From Nitrososphaerales archaeon TH526 (GTDB lineage: Archaea; Thermoproteota; Nitrososphaeria; Nitrososphaerales; Nitrososphaeraceae): a DNA stretch of 5,747 bases. The translations under genes and the position numbers were made by a program. Below the pieces are notes generated by a model. That model did no database searches, was not told where the DNA came from, and saw only the letters and a list, made by a program, of their open reading frames with translations. Shown here in pieces: positions 1-4,719 of the stretch (within the stretch, counting starts at the first letter, position 1; every line of letters starts with the position of its first letter). The DNA lies in NCBI GenBank assembly GCA_014523665.1, contig JAATVR010000715.1, forward strand, positions 1 through 5,747, read 5' to 3'.

Positions 1-255
1 AGAAAAGCCGTTACGTACTGGATATGCAAAACGCTTGGACTGAGTAAGCCAAAACGCTTGGATAGTTCTTTCATTAAGGAGTCGCCTCGATTCTCTCCAC
101 TGCTTAAAGGTCATCGTTCTAATTTATTAATATCAAGCTATAACTGGTGCGTGTGTGCGGGTATTAGCGTTAAGTCTTACCCACGACCAAAAGCACAAAA
201 CGATAATGCAAGTTCCTATTTATGCGATGCAATAACAAAGGAGGTTGAAGTATAA
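1..255 (+). CDS. 3' end of an unrecognised gene, cut by the window edge
   Basis: The reading frame is open from the first base to a TAA at 253-255 (84 codons), so the true start probably lies outside the window. The only in-window start candidate is a weak TTG at 58. I recognise no family. The beginning (KAVTYWICKTLGLSKPKR) looks like a basic helical segment, and three Cys are scattered through the rest (C9, C52 and C76 of the visible part) without a clear metal motif. The stop is followed after 3 bp by the ATG of the next small Cys/His gene, and a good Shine-Dalgarno-like AAAGGAGGTTG lies inside the last codons. This suggests co-transcription and supports this frame being translated. It could still be a chance open frame or a gene remnant. 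Confidence 0.4.
   Translation, partial: RKAVTYWICKTLGLSKPKRLDSSFIKESPRFSPLLKGHRSNLLISSYNWCVCAGISVKSYPRPKAQNDNASSYLCDAITKEVEV
27..62. repeat. 13-bp direct repeat, 23-bp period
   Basis: CAAAACGCTTGGA occurs at 27-39 and again at 50-62. The period is not a multiple of three, so the copies are read in different frames of the partial gene. It may be a small tandem duplication or chance. Confidence 0.5.
237..247 (+). promoter_or_regulatory. Shine-Dalgarno-like site before the 55-aa gene
   Basis: AAAGGAGGTTG contains GGAGGT, complementary to the archaeal 16S 3' end. The gap from GGAGGT to the ATG at 259 is 13 bp, longer than usual, but that ATG is the only start available because an in-frame TAA lies just upstream. 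Confidence 0.4.
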
Positions 256-258
256 AAA

Positions 259-426
259 ATGAAGTTCCTATCAAAGGCGAAGAAAGAGGTCGTTTGTGCT
301 CTAGTTAATTGTGGCTGCCGTAGTAGAACAGAGTTCAGACATGAATTCGAAGCATTCCTCTGCGATAGCCATCACAGGTGGGCGATTAGAAAGAGTTGGA
401 ACAGTTGGAACAATCGAATTGCGTAG
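259..426 (+). CDS. Small Cys/His protein, possibly zinc-binding (55 aa)
   Basis: ATG at 259 to TAG at 424-426 encodes 55 residues. Cysteines and histidines are clustered: C13, C18, C20, then C35-x2-H38-H39. This CxxxxCxC ... CxxHH spacing is what a small zinc-binding module would need, although I cannot match it to a named family. The N-terminus is basic (MKFLSKAKKE), and the C-terminus (W41, W47, W50 with several Arg/Asn) looks like an amphipathic helix. The gene begins 3 bp after the upstream stop and has an AAAGGAGGTTG ribosome site, so it was probably the second gene of an operon. Small zinc-finger proteins are common in archaea and often bind nucleic acid. Such a role here is inference only. 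Confidence 0.5.
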   Translation: MKFLSKAKKEVVCALVNCGCRSRTEFRHEFEAFLCDSHHRWAIRKSWNSWNNRIA

Positions 427-543
427 CTCAGAAATTCAAAAGAAATGAAAATGGGTATTTGAAGAAAGATTGCCAATATCTCCAACAATACGTAACACAG
501 ATCCTGAATATCCTTTCTGTACTAGAGAAAATGATTGATTAAA

Positions 544-789
544 ATGTTAACCAGTGAGAGGTTTAATTGGTTAGTGATGTTAACGTTCACAGCTGGTGTC
601 ATAACATTTATTCTATCAGAGACGGTGTATGCAGACAGATGTGGTCCATGGCATGATAAAATTCTTATGTGGAGAGTAGAGCTTGATTCAGGAATGAATA
701 ATAATTGGAGTGGATGGCATGTAGATTTTGAAGAATACATTGAAGAATGTTATGGAGAACAGGCTTTGATCGATATGGATCTTCGTTAA
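544..789 (+). CDS. Small secreted protein of unknown function (81 aa)
   Basis: I chose ATG 544, not the in-frame TTG at 535, because it is a standard start and still keeps the whole signal peptide. The N-terminus has a short charged stretch (LTSERFN), a hydrophobic core (WLVMLTFTAGVITFIL), then SETVYA before the likely cleavage site ahead of DRCGPW. The mature part is about 50 residues, acidic and Trp-rich, with only two Cys (33 and 69 from this start) that could form one disulphide. It ends in DMDLR. No family is recognised. It fits the many short exported proteins of ammonia-oxidising archaea. A weak TATA-like GAATAT at 506-511 would give a leader of about 10 nt. The minus-strand frame over it (522-740) is a shadow. 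Confidence 0.6.
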   Translation: MLTSERFNWLVMLTFTAGVITFILSETVYADRCGPWHDKILMWRVELDSGMNNNWSGWHVDFEEYIEECYGEQALIDMDLR

Positions 790-790
790 G

Positions 791-877
791 CTATGTCCTA
801 GCTTGCTCAGTAGCAGGATCTGCTTTAGCCCCACCACGCTTCGATAATGTATCATTCCTGTATGTCGTAAAATTCAT
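791..877 (-). CDS. Possible mini-gene (28 aa), unproven
   Basis: On the minus strand ATG 877 to TAG 791 encodes MNFTTYRNDTLSKRGG followed by a short AKADPATEQ-type tail. The composition (Lys, Arg, Gly, Ala, acidic tail) is protein-like. A TATA-like GATAAAAG at 909-916 lies at a distance that would give a leader of about 9 nt. It ends 2 bp from the stop of the convergent secreted-protein gene. At 28 codons chance is a real alternative. If it does not code, the 790-978 gap holds nothing else I can support apart from the probable PII promoter. Confidence 0.22.
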   Translation of the reverse strand: MNFTTYRNDTLSKRGGAKADPATEQART

Positions 878-930
878 GCATCTCTTTCATCTCACAGGTG
901 TCATTCTCTTTTATCGATGACTTACATTAA

Positions 931-943
931 GTATTTATTAAAT
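931..943 (+). promoter_or_regulatory. TATA-like box upstream of the PII gene
   Basis: GTATTTATTAAAT is the most A/T-rich TATA-like stretch before the PII start. Its centre is about 42 bp from ATG 979, which predicts a leader of roughly 15 nt. No convincing Shine-Dalgarno site follows. Confidence 0.35.
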
Positions 944-978
944 ATCATGCTACCGCTTACTTCCAAGTCGAAAATGCT

Positions 979-1311
979 ATGAAGGAGATACAAATATTTG
1001 TTCCAGATCAAGCGCTGAAGGATGTAAACGACATTCTTAAGGAGTCACAAGTTGGAGGAATGAGTCATTACAGGATCCACGGCAGAGGAAGTTCAAAATC
1101 GGAAGAAGTAGCAGTAGGTTTGGGCACAATGAGGTATACTCCTGAATATAACCCAAGAACAAAGATCGAAGTTGTCGTTAGTGATGACCAAGTTGATAGC
1201 CTCATTTACAAGATTGCAAACAAACTACGTGCTAGTGATATTGTTGGAAAGATATTTGTTTTAGACGTTCCTATTGCATTGGATATAAGATCAAACAAGA
1301 CAGGAGAATGA
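979..1311 (+). CDS. PII-family nitrogen regulatory protein (GlnB/GlnK-like), variant
   Basis: The 110-aa protein has the PII fold order: beta-alpha start (MKEIQIFVPDQALKDV), GGMSHYRIHGRG before the T-loop (about residues 37-58), TKIEVVVSDDQVDSLI in the second repeat, and GKIFVLDVPIALDIR at the end. PII trimers sense ATP/ADP and 2-oxoglutarate and bind targets such as ammonium transporters through the T-loop. Two features are odd. The uridylylatable Tyr of bacterial GlnB is absent (the loop reads ...GLGTMRYTPEY...). The B-loop TGxxGDGK is replaced by RASDIVGK, which should weaken nucleotide phosphate contacts. The C-terminus stops at KTGE, slightly earlier than usual. No amt gene is adjacent, so it looks like one of the extra orphan PII paralogues these archaea carry. 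Assignment to the family is firm; the partner is unknown. Confidence 0.93.
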   Translation: MKEIQIFVPDQALKDVNDILKESQVGGMSHYRIHGRGSSKSEEVAVGLGTMRYTPEYNPRTKIEVVVSDDQVDSLIYKIANKLRASDIVGKIFVLDVPIALDIRSNKTGE

Positions 1312-1341
1312 GCACTTTGAGGTGCTGCAGCAGCCTAGCCT

Positions 1342-1494
1342 TTAGCTTGGAGTGTATTGGGATGAGTTATCGTGATCAACTATAAATGATTCATTATTGA
1401 CAGCATGAAAGAAGACAGGGACATTTTGTGTGTTCGTCGCTTTGAAGCTTGCCATAAGCCAGTCTCCATTTTGAAATGTCAGTGTTCTATCCAT
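1342..1494 (-). CDS. Possible small protein gene (50 aa)
   Basis: Minus-strand ATG 1494 to TAA 1342 encodes 50 residues beginning MDRTLTFQNGDWLMASFK. The middle (QNVPVFFHAVNNESFIV) alternates hydrophobic and polar residues as beta strands do, and the tail is polar. There are no Cys. A TATA-like GTATAAAG at 1525-1532 lies about 34 bp from the ATG, predicting an 8-nt leader, which suits archaeal near-leaderless genes. It is convergent with the PII gene (stops 30 bp apart) and lies downstream of the GIY-YIG gene on the same strand. No family is recognised, and the length means chance cannot be excluded. Confidence 0.35.
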   Translation of the reverse strand: MDRTLTFQNGDWLMASFKATNTQNVPVFFHAVNNESFIVDHDNSSQYTPS

Positions 1495-1524
1495 AAATTG
1501 TCATCACAAATAACCTTTAAAGTT

Positions 1525-1532
1525 CTTTATAC
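1525..1532 (-). promoter_or_regulatory. TATA-like box for the 50-aa minus-strand ORF
   Basis: GTATAAAG on the minus strand is centred about 34 bp before ATG 1494. It is the best TATA match in the 1495-1575 gap. Confidence 0.35.
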
Positions 1533-1575
1533 TTATTGTAACACGATTCACAGTATTATTACTAAATAGTTTCTT

Positions 1576-2748
1576 TTAATGAGCATAACCATAAGCATGA
1601 CCAACAGCGGCATTCTCTTTGATTCTTGCTATCGCTTCTGATATGTATGTCTGATCACTATCTGTCAAGCCGACCGAATCGAGGTGTTGAGATAACCATA
1701 GTTTGCCGCTTTTTATCCTAGGTATAGGAGAATATTTACCCAGCCAATTCTTCGACTGACTGCATAGCTTACAACGAGCTACTGTACCAATCAGTCTACT
1801 TTCCATTCCTGTTTTTCCTATCCTCTTTTTTTGTCCCACAAGTGGGATAAATCGAAAATAGAATGTTTTACGCAATAAGCTGGTGATCTGTAACTCAATA
1901 TTCTTTTCCTTATCGATATTCCTAAGCTGTGAATTTTTAGTTCTTTTTATGTGACTGGTATAATCAATGTCCCACACCCTTAGATAATCAAAATCTCTTT
2001 GCTTATTTAGTAATGCCCTTCCAATATTTTTTCGAAATATACTTCTGTCTGACGGTTTTGGATTTTTTAGAGTAAATCCCATCCTTGACTCATTAAGTAA
2101 GAAATGTTCAGATATTCTTGTTCTGAAATTGTTTTCTTTATGAGTTCCTATCCTTACAATTCTTGGCTTGAGAATGCCATCATCATGATCCGAATTTTCA
2201 CCTTCTTCATAAAAGAAATAAATCCCATTCCTTGGGAGTAGTTTTAAATCAAACGGATACTTGAATATCGGAAGGAGTTCCAGGTGTTCATGAAGCCATT
2301 TACATTTCTCGGACAAAGTAGGTGTACTTTTTTGATTGGATATTTCATTAAGATGAGTAAATAGTTTTATCTTAGCCTTCAGCTCACTGCTCTTAATGAG
2401 TCTCTTGTATAACGTATGAAATCTGCCTGGATTACAATAAAAATAAATTTGATCAAATCGTCTAAGAGATGCATCAAACTCACCAACTAAATGATTAAAT
2501 TCATCTTTTGTTACCCTGTTTGGATTCTTATCGTACCATTCATGTAGATCGTCTGAAAACCATATACCGTACGTGTCAGAGAATATCGCCCAATTAACTC
2601 CCTTGTTCTTGCATTCACTCATAAATCGTTGAGTAGGAGTCGCCGTGTATAATTTATCGGGAGTGACTCTCTTCTTGTTACTCATCAAAACTGGATCTTT
2701 CTTCGCAGAGCAATGAGTTATGTAGATCTTCCTAGTACCGGCGGGCAT
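1576..2748 (-). CDS. DUF6884-like / GIY-YIG nuclease-like fusion protein
   Basis: The 390-aa protein has two parts. Residues 7-137 (ITHCSAKKDP, DKLYTATPTQRFM, WAIFSDTYGIWFSD, then LFTHLNEI) resemble the DUF6884 family: a Cys-Ser-x-Lys-Lys loop near the N-terminus and a 'YGI/HGL' turn. From about residue 170 there is a GIY-YIG module: NGIYFFYEEGE (172-182), RIVRIGTH in place of 'YIG' (196-203), Arg in FRTRISEHF (208-216), SIFRKNIGRALL (236-247), a candidate catalytic Glu in GMESRLIG (314-321), NWLGKYS (334-340) and SGKLWLSQHLD (347-357). A CxxC (326-329) lies just after the Glu. GIY-YIG enzymes cut DNA through a Tyr/Arg/Glu metal site, and these residues seem present. The substrate is unknown. 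A TATA-like box at 2761-2769 places the transcript start near ATG 2748, supporting this start. It stands alone, with no modification or defence partner visible. Confidence 0.8.
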   Translation of the reverse strand: MPAGTRKIYITHCSAKKDPVLMSNKKRVTPDKLYTATPTQRFMSECKNKGVNWAIFSDTYGIWFSDDLHEWYDKNPNRVTKDEFNHLVGEFDASLRRFDQIYFYCNPGRFHTLYKRLIKSSELKAKIKLFTHLNEISNQKSTPTLSEKCKWLHEHLELLPIFKYPFDLKLLPRNGIYFFYEEGENSDHDDGILKPRIVRIGTHKENNFRTRISEHFLLNESRMGFTLKNPKPSDRSIFRKNIGRALLNKQRDFDYLRVWDIDYTSHIKRTKNSQLRNIDKEKNIELQITSLLRKTFYFRFIPLVGQKKRIGKTGMESRLIGTVARCKLCSQSKNWLGKYSPIPRIKSGKLWLSQHLDSVGLTDSDQTYISEAIARIKENAAVGHAYGYAH

Positions 2749-2760
2749 TGTGAGATCATA

Positions 2761-2769
2761 TATCTTAAA
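2761..2769 (-). promoter_or_regulatory. TATA-like box, probable leaderless promoter of the GIY-YIG gene
   Basis: On the minus strand TTTAAGATA begins about 22 bp before ATG 2748. With the usual archaeal spacing, transcription would begin at or within a few bases of the start codon, and no Shine-Dalgarno site is present. Confidence 0.45.
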
Positions 2770-2923
2770 GTCAAGTTTCTCAAATATGTTTTTTTTATGA
2801 ACAGCTAGCTTCTTCTTTGTCTGTCTATTTGGTGACTAATTAAGTGGGTAATGCAGAGTTATCAAAGACGGGACTTGGAATAAATGCCTGCACCCCTTTC
2901 GAATATTTGAATAAATACTTATT

Positions 2924-3076
2924 TTATACGTTCAGAGATTCTCGATACCTGTTAACATCATTCCAGCAAGAGATTATATCAAGTGAATTTTGCCACCACT
3001 CAAGAAACTTATCGATAGGCTGAAAGGCAAATTTCAACAGCAAAGAAACCGTCATAGAACTTAATGGAGTACACAT
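2924..3076 (-). CDS. Possible small helical protein gene (43 or 50 aa)
   Basis: Minus-strand ATG 3076 to TAA 2924 gives 50 residues. A second in-frame ATG at 3055 (M8) gives 43. The sequence FQPIDKFLEWWQNSLDII, followed by a WNDVNRYRES-type segment, has the heptad-like hydrophobic pattern of amphipathic helices and is rich in Trp. This is unlike random translation of AT-rich DNA. A TATA-like GATAAAACC at 3088-3096 fits the M8 start better (leader about 11 nt). An inverted repeat (3060-3080) covers the M1 start. The opposite strand has a 59-codon GTG-started frame (2844-3023) with poorer composition. No family is recognised. It could also be the tail of a decayed larger gene. Confidence 0.35.
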   Translation of the reverse strand: MCTPLSSMTVSLLLKFAFQPIDKFLEWWQNSLDIISCWNDVNRYRESLNV

Positions 3077-3080
3077 TAAG
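3060..3080. repeat. Inverted repeat, 7-bp arms with 7-bp spacer
   Basis: CTTAATG (3060-3066) and CATTAAG (3074-3080) are perfect inverted arms around GAGTACA. The repeat lies between the TATA-like box and the M8 start of the small minus-strand ORF, and about 145 bp before the HTH gene. It could be a dimeric regulator site or simply a weak hairpin. Confidence 0.4.
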
Positions 3081-3160
3081 AAAGGTTGGTTTTATCTGAT
3101 AGTAATCGTGCTCATTTTAATACCAGTCTGATGCAGAAAATTACAAGAAATAGCGCTCCA

Positions 3161-3177
3161 ATATCACACGATATCAC
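3161..3177. promoter_or_regulatory. Two ATATCAC copies one helical turn apart
   Basis: ATATCAC at 3161-3167 and 3171-3177 are spaced exactly 10 bp start to start, 47 bp before the HTH start codon. Such phasing puts both copies on the same DNA face and could be an upstream activator or repressor site. The evidence is pattern only. Confidence 0.25.
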
Positions 3178-3223
3178 TAGTAGCAAAAGCTAAATCCTTC
3201 AAGGTACAAATAATATGTGAGCA

Positions 3224-3523
3224 ATGGATAAAAAGCAGAAGGAGGCCCTCGTTATAGCGATGCTAGAAAAGGGAGAGTCATATCGAGACATTGCCCAAAA
3301 GGCAAAGGTATCACCAAACACCATAAAAACAATCTCAAATCGAGTAGGTCTAGACGAATTTACTTCTATCTCGTCTAGAGCTTTCGAGCTTTATGTCCAG
3401 CAAAAGACTCCTGTGGATGTAGCCATTGCATTAAACCTCAAAGCCGAAGAAGCAATACGTTATCATCAAGAATACTTTATGCTTCTAGGATGTACCGAAT
3501 TTACTAAAGTTTATCTGCAGTGA
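3224..3523 (+). CDS. Helix-turn-helix protein, short form of an archaeal family
   Basis: The 99-aa protein begins MDKKQKEALVIAMLEKGES followed by YRDIAQKAKVSPNTIKTI (residues 20-37), a clear helix-turn-helix of the resolvase/sigma-70 region 4 type. A second, HTH-like segment follows (about 49-89: SSRAFELYVQQKTPVDVAIAL and on to the LLG turn). I recall this two-module N-terminus as a widespread family in ammonia-oxidising archaea, usually continuing into a long coiled coil after the 'Y..YL.L' segment. Here the protein stops at KVYLQ, where the coiled coil would begin, so this is either a genuine short form or a truncation. It probably binds DNA; its target is unknown. The promoter is weak (CTAAATCC, about 3190-3197, would be near-leaderless). 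A strong stem-loop terminator follows 45 bp after the stop. Confidence 0.82.
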   Translation: MDKKQKEALVIAMLEKGESYRDIAQKAKVSPNTIKTISNRVGLDEFTSISSRAFELYVQQKTPVDVAIALNLKAEEAIRYHQEYFMLLGCTEFTKVYLQ

Positions 3524-3568
3524 TTGGAGTAGCAGACGCTCTGTATTTGCTGGTTACTTCATTTATCT

Positions 3569-3597
3569 AAAGTAGCCGAAGTTGTGGCTACTTTTTC
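3569..3597 (+). terminator. Stem-loop with T-tract after the HTH gene
   Basis: AAAGTAGCC (3569-3577) pairs perfectly with GGCTACTTT (3586-3594) around an 8-nt loop and runs into TTTTTCT. It lies between two convergent genes and could slow transcription from both sides, although the T-tract is on the plus strand only. Confidence 0.7.
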
Positions 3598-3617
3598 TGT
3601 CTTCACTCTTAAAATGC

Positions 3618-3637
3618 TGCATGCAAATGCATGCGAA
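3618..3637. repeat. GCATGC inverted pair downstream of the 238-aa gene
   Basis: TGCATGCAAATGCATGCGAA contains two GCATGC hexamers around AAAT. It resembles the promoter palindromes at the other end of the gene and lies 30 bp beyond its stop. Confidence 0.5.
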
Positions 3638-3666
3638 TGAGAATAAAAGTATGTAGTAGTATTATA

Positions 3667-4383
3667 TTATTCTAGTAACCTATCAGGGCTCTTAATGATA
3701 AGCATATCGTTGTATGTCTCTTTGTCTACTTCAACAGTAGCGGTTTGCTCCGCAGCGTTAACCCTTATTATGACAGGTACGACAGACTTGTAGAGTGGTT
3801 TAGTTTCCTTTGTGGTTACTAGTGTAGCTAAGCCATGTTTGCCTATGTATTCTAAATTACATTTTACAATATACTGTCTCGCTGGAGCTTTTCTATTAAG
3901 TTGTTTTTCTAACTCTTCTACCGTCTTACCTGTATCTTCTGGTACTCCAGGGTATCTTTGTCTAGCTAATGCGTTAGCGCGATTGGTTGGGTCTTTGAAT
4001 CTCTGGGGTAGTGCTCTTATGATATCGCTTCTATTCCAGGGTATTTTACACCATTTTAGTATTTTATAGAGCTCTTGTGAAATGTAGCATATTAGTTGTG
4101 GCCTGCCTACCCTAATTAACTCCTTTTCTATATTAGCCGCTACCTCTTGTATCATAATGCTTCTGCGTATTTGATATTGGTTATGGTGTGCTTGTGCTTT
4201 TTCAATGAACTGCTGTAACGCAACTTTTATCGCGTTGTGTTCTGTGAATTCGTCTACCTCTAAGTGTATTCTTTCTAACTTTGGTACCGGTTTTTGTTTG
4301 GTAGTGTTACCGTCGCCATTACCATGTACTACCGTATTGTATACTTTCATTATTTGTTTACTTCTAACTTTTCTTGAAGCCAT
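3667..4383 (-). CDS. Unrecognised basic protein (238 aa) with an operator-like promoter
   Basis: I chose ATG 4383 (MASRKVRSKQIMKVYN). An in-frame ATG at 4392 lies inside an 18-bp palindrome and upstream of the transcript start predicted from the TATA box at 4406-4414. In this numbering the protein has a basic start (1-13), a low-complexity HGNGDGNTTKQK linker (20-31), a long charged helical region (about 43-93), a segment with GRPQLICYISQELYKILKW (93-111) and PWNRSDIIRALPQRF (115-129), a basic RANALARQRYPG (135-146), and a C-terminal half that looks beta-rich and ends in IIKSPDRLLE. There is no signal peptide or membrane segment. I do not recognise a family. Basic character and palindromic sites at its promoter suggest a DNA-binding, autoregulated protein or an accessory-element gene. 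Plus-strand frames over it (3812-4069, 4205-4414) are shadows. Confidence 0.75.
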   Translation of the reverse strand: MASRKVRSKQIMKVYNTVVHGNGDGNTTKQKPVPKLERIHLEVDEFTEHNAIKVALQQFIEKAQAHHNQYQIRRSIMIQEVAANIEKELIRVGRPQLICYISQELYKILKWCKIPWNRSDIIRALPQRFKDPTNRANALARQRYPGVPEDTGKTVEELEKQLNRKAPARQYIVKCNLEYIGKHGLATLVTTKETKPLYKSVVPVIIRVNAAEQTATVEVDKETYNDMLIIKSPDRLLE

Positions 4384-4386
4384 ATT

Positions 4387-4404
4387 TCGCATGCATGCAT
4401 GCGA
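4387..4404. promoter_or_regulatory. 18-bp perfect palindrome between TATA box and start: likely operator
   Basis: TCGCATGCATGCATGCGA is its own reverse complement. It fills the gap between the TATA box (4406-4414) and ATG 4383 of the 238-aa gene, the classic place for an archaeal repressor to block transcription initiation. Confidence 0.65.
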
Positions 4405-4405
4405 C

Positions 4406-4414
4406 TTATATTAA
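4406..4414 (-). promoter_or_regulatory. TATA box of the 238-aa gene (leaderless)
   Basis: On the minus strand TTAATATAA is centred 27 bp before ATG 4383. This predicts a leaderless transcript and selects 4383 over the upstream ATG 4392. Confidence 0.6.
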
Positions 4415-4419
4415 CCTTT

Positions 4420-4438
4420 ACATGCGGATGCATGCGAC
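4420..4438. promoter_or_regulatory. Second, imperfect operator-like copy upstream of the TATA box
   Basis: Read on the minus strand, GTCGCATGCATCCGCATGT repeats the first ten bases GTCGCATGCA of the promoter palindrome, with changes in the right arm. Start to start the two sites are about 33 bp apart, roughly three helical turns, on either side of the TATA box. Confidence 0.5.
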
Positions 4439-4500
4439 TTTTAATTTGCCTTAACATTATGACAGAAATTGGCCGTAGAATACTTTCTTTGAGAATGCCT

Positions 4501-4668
4501 TTAGGTGTTGGTTACTTTAGGTTTTATCGCATGACATGACTCAGCTCCAGCATTGCCTTGCACGTTTACCAGAGTAGGGGGCAGGATATGACAAGTAGTT
4601 GTACGGGAGCATCTTAAGAGGATAAGTTCCATTTTCTCCGCCAGTAGAATTGTATCCTAATGGTATTC
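4501..4668 (-). pseudogene. Possible decayed gene fragment with a frameshift
   Basis: Minus-strand translation from about 4664 gives the protein-like string PLGYNSTGGENGTYPLK continuing MLPYNYLSYPAPYSGK, with no start codon in a sensible place. A change of frame near 4565-4575 then continues as VNVQGNAGAESCHAIKPK to a TAA at 4501. Both halves look like exported-protein sequence (Gly, Asn, Tyr, Pro, Ser rich), but neither has a start. I cannot name the parent family. The only frame on the other strand is 26 codons (4459-4539). If this is not a remnant, the 4445-4659 gap holds nothing I can support. Confidence 0.27.
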
Positions 4669-4688
4669 AAAGCTCTGTTAGACTCAAA

Positions 4689-4698
4689 CATTAATACG
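4689..4698 (+). promoter_or_regulatory. TATA-like box of the secreted four-cysteine protein
   Basis: CATTAATACG is centred about 26 bp before ATG 4720, as expected for a leaderless archaeal gene. It lies inside the longer open frame, so it argues for the internal start. Confidence 0.35.
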
Positions 4699-4719
4699 GG
4701 AATGAGACATGGCATCAAT

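Larger units (their letters stand above)
3609..4444. repeat. Imperfect inverted repeats bracketing one gene
   Basis: The left end (3609-3633) reads TTAAAATGCTGCATGCA then AATGCATG. The reverse complement of the right end (4421-4444) reads TTAAAAGTCGCATGCA then TCCGCATG. With one gap they share TTAAAA, GCATGCA and GCATG in the same order and point toward each other, enclosing 836 bp with a single minus-strand ORF. I see no target-site duplication and no transposase motif. This may be a small element with terminal repeats, or operator copies at both ends of a gene. Confidence 0.4.

Noticed and set aside
522..740. Minus-strand 72-codon open frame
   Set aside because: It is antisense to the small secreted protein, which has a convincing signal peptide.
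1311..1326. Short hairpin AGCAC/GTGCT just after the PII stop as a terminator
   Set aside because: The stem is only 5 bp and no T-tract follows.
2844..3023. Plus-strand 59-codon frame starting with GTG
   Set aside because: It has no ribosome site or TATA box in position, its composition is poorer than that of the minus-strand frame over the same bases, and the GTG start is arbitrary.
3812..4069. Plus-strand 85-codon open frame
   Set aside because: It lies inside the minus-strand 238-aa gene, has Cys/Leu/Ser-rich antisense composition and no start signals.
4205..4414. Plus-strand 69-codon open frame
   Set aside because: It is antisense to the front of the 238-aa gene and runs through its promoter palindrome.
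3609..4444. CRISPR-like interpretation of the repeated GCATGC units
   Set aside because: There are only three irregular copies, palindromic and tied to one gene's ends, with no regular spacers.
4459..4539. Plus-strand 26-codon ATG frame
   Set aside because: It is too short, has no promoter or ribosome site, and the opposite strand looks more coding-like.
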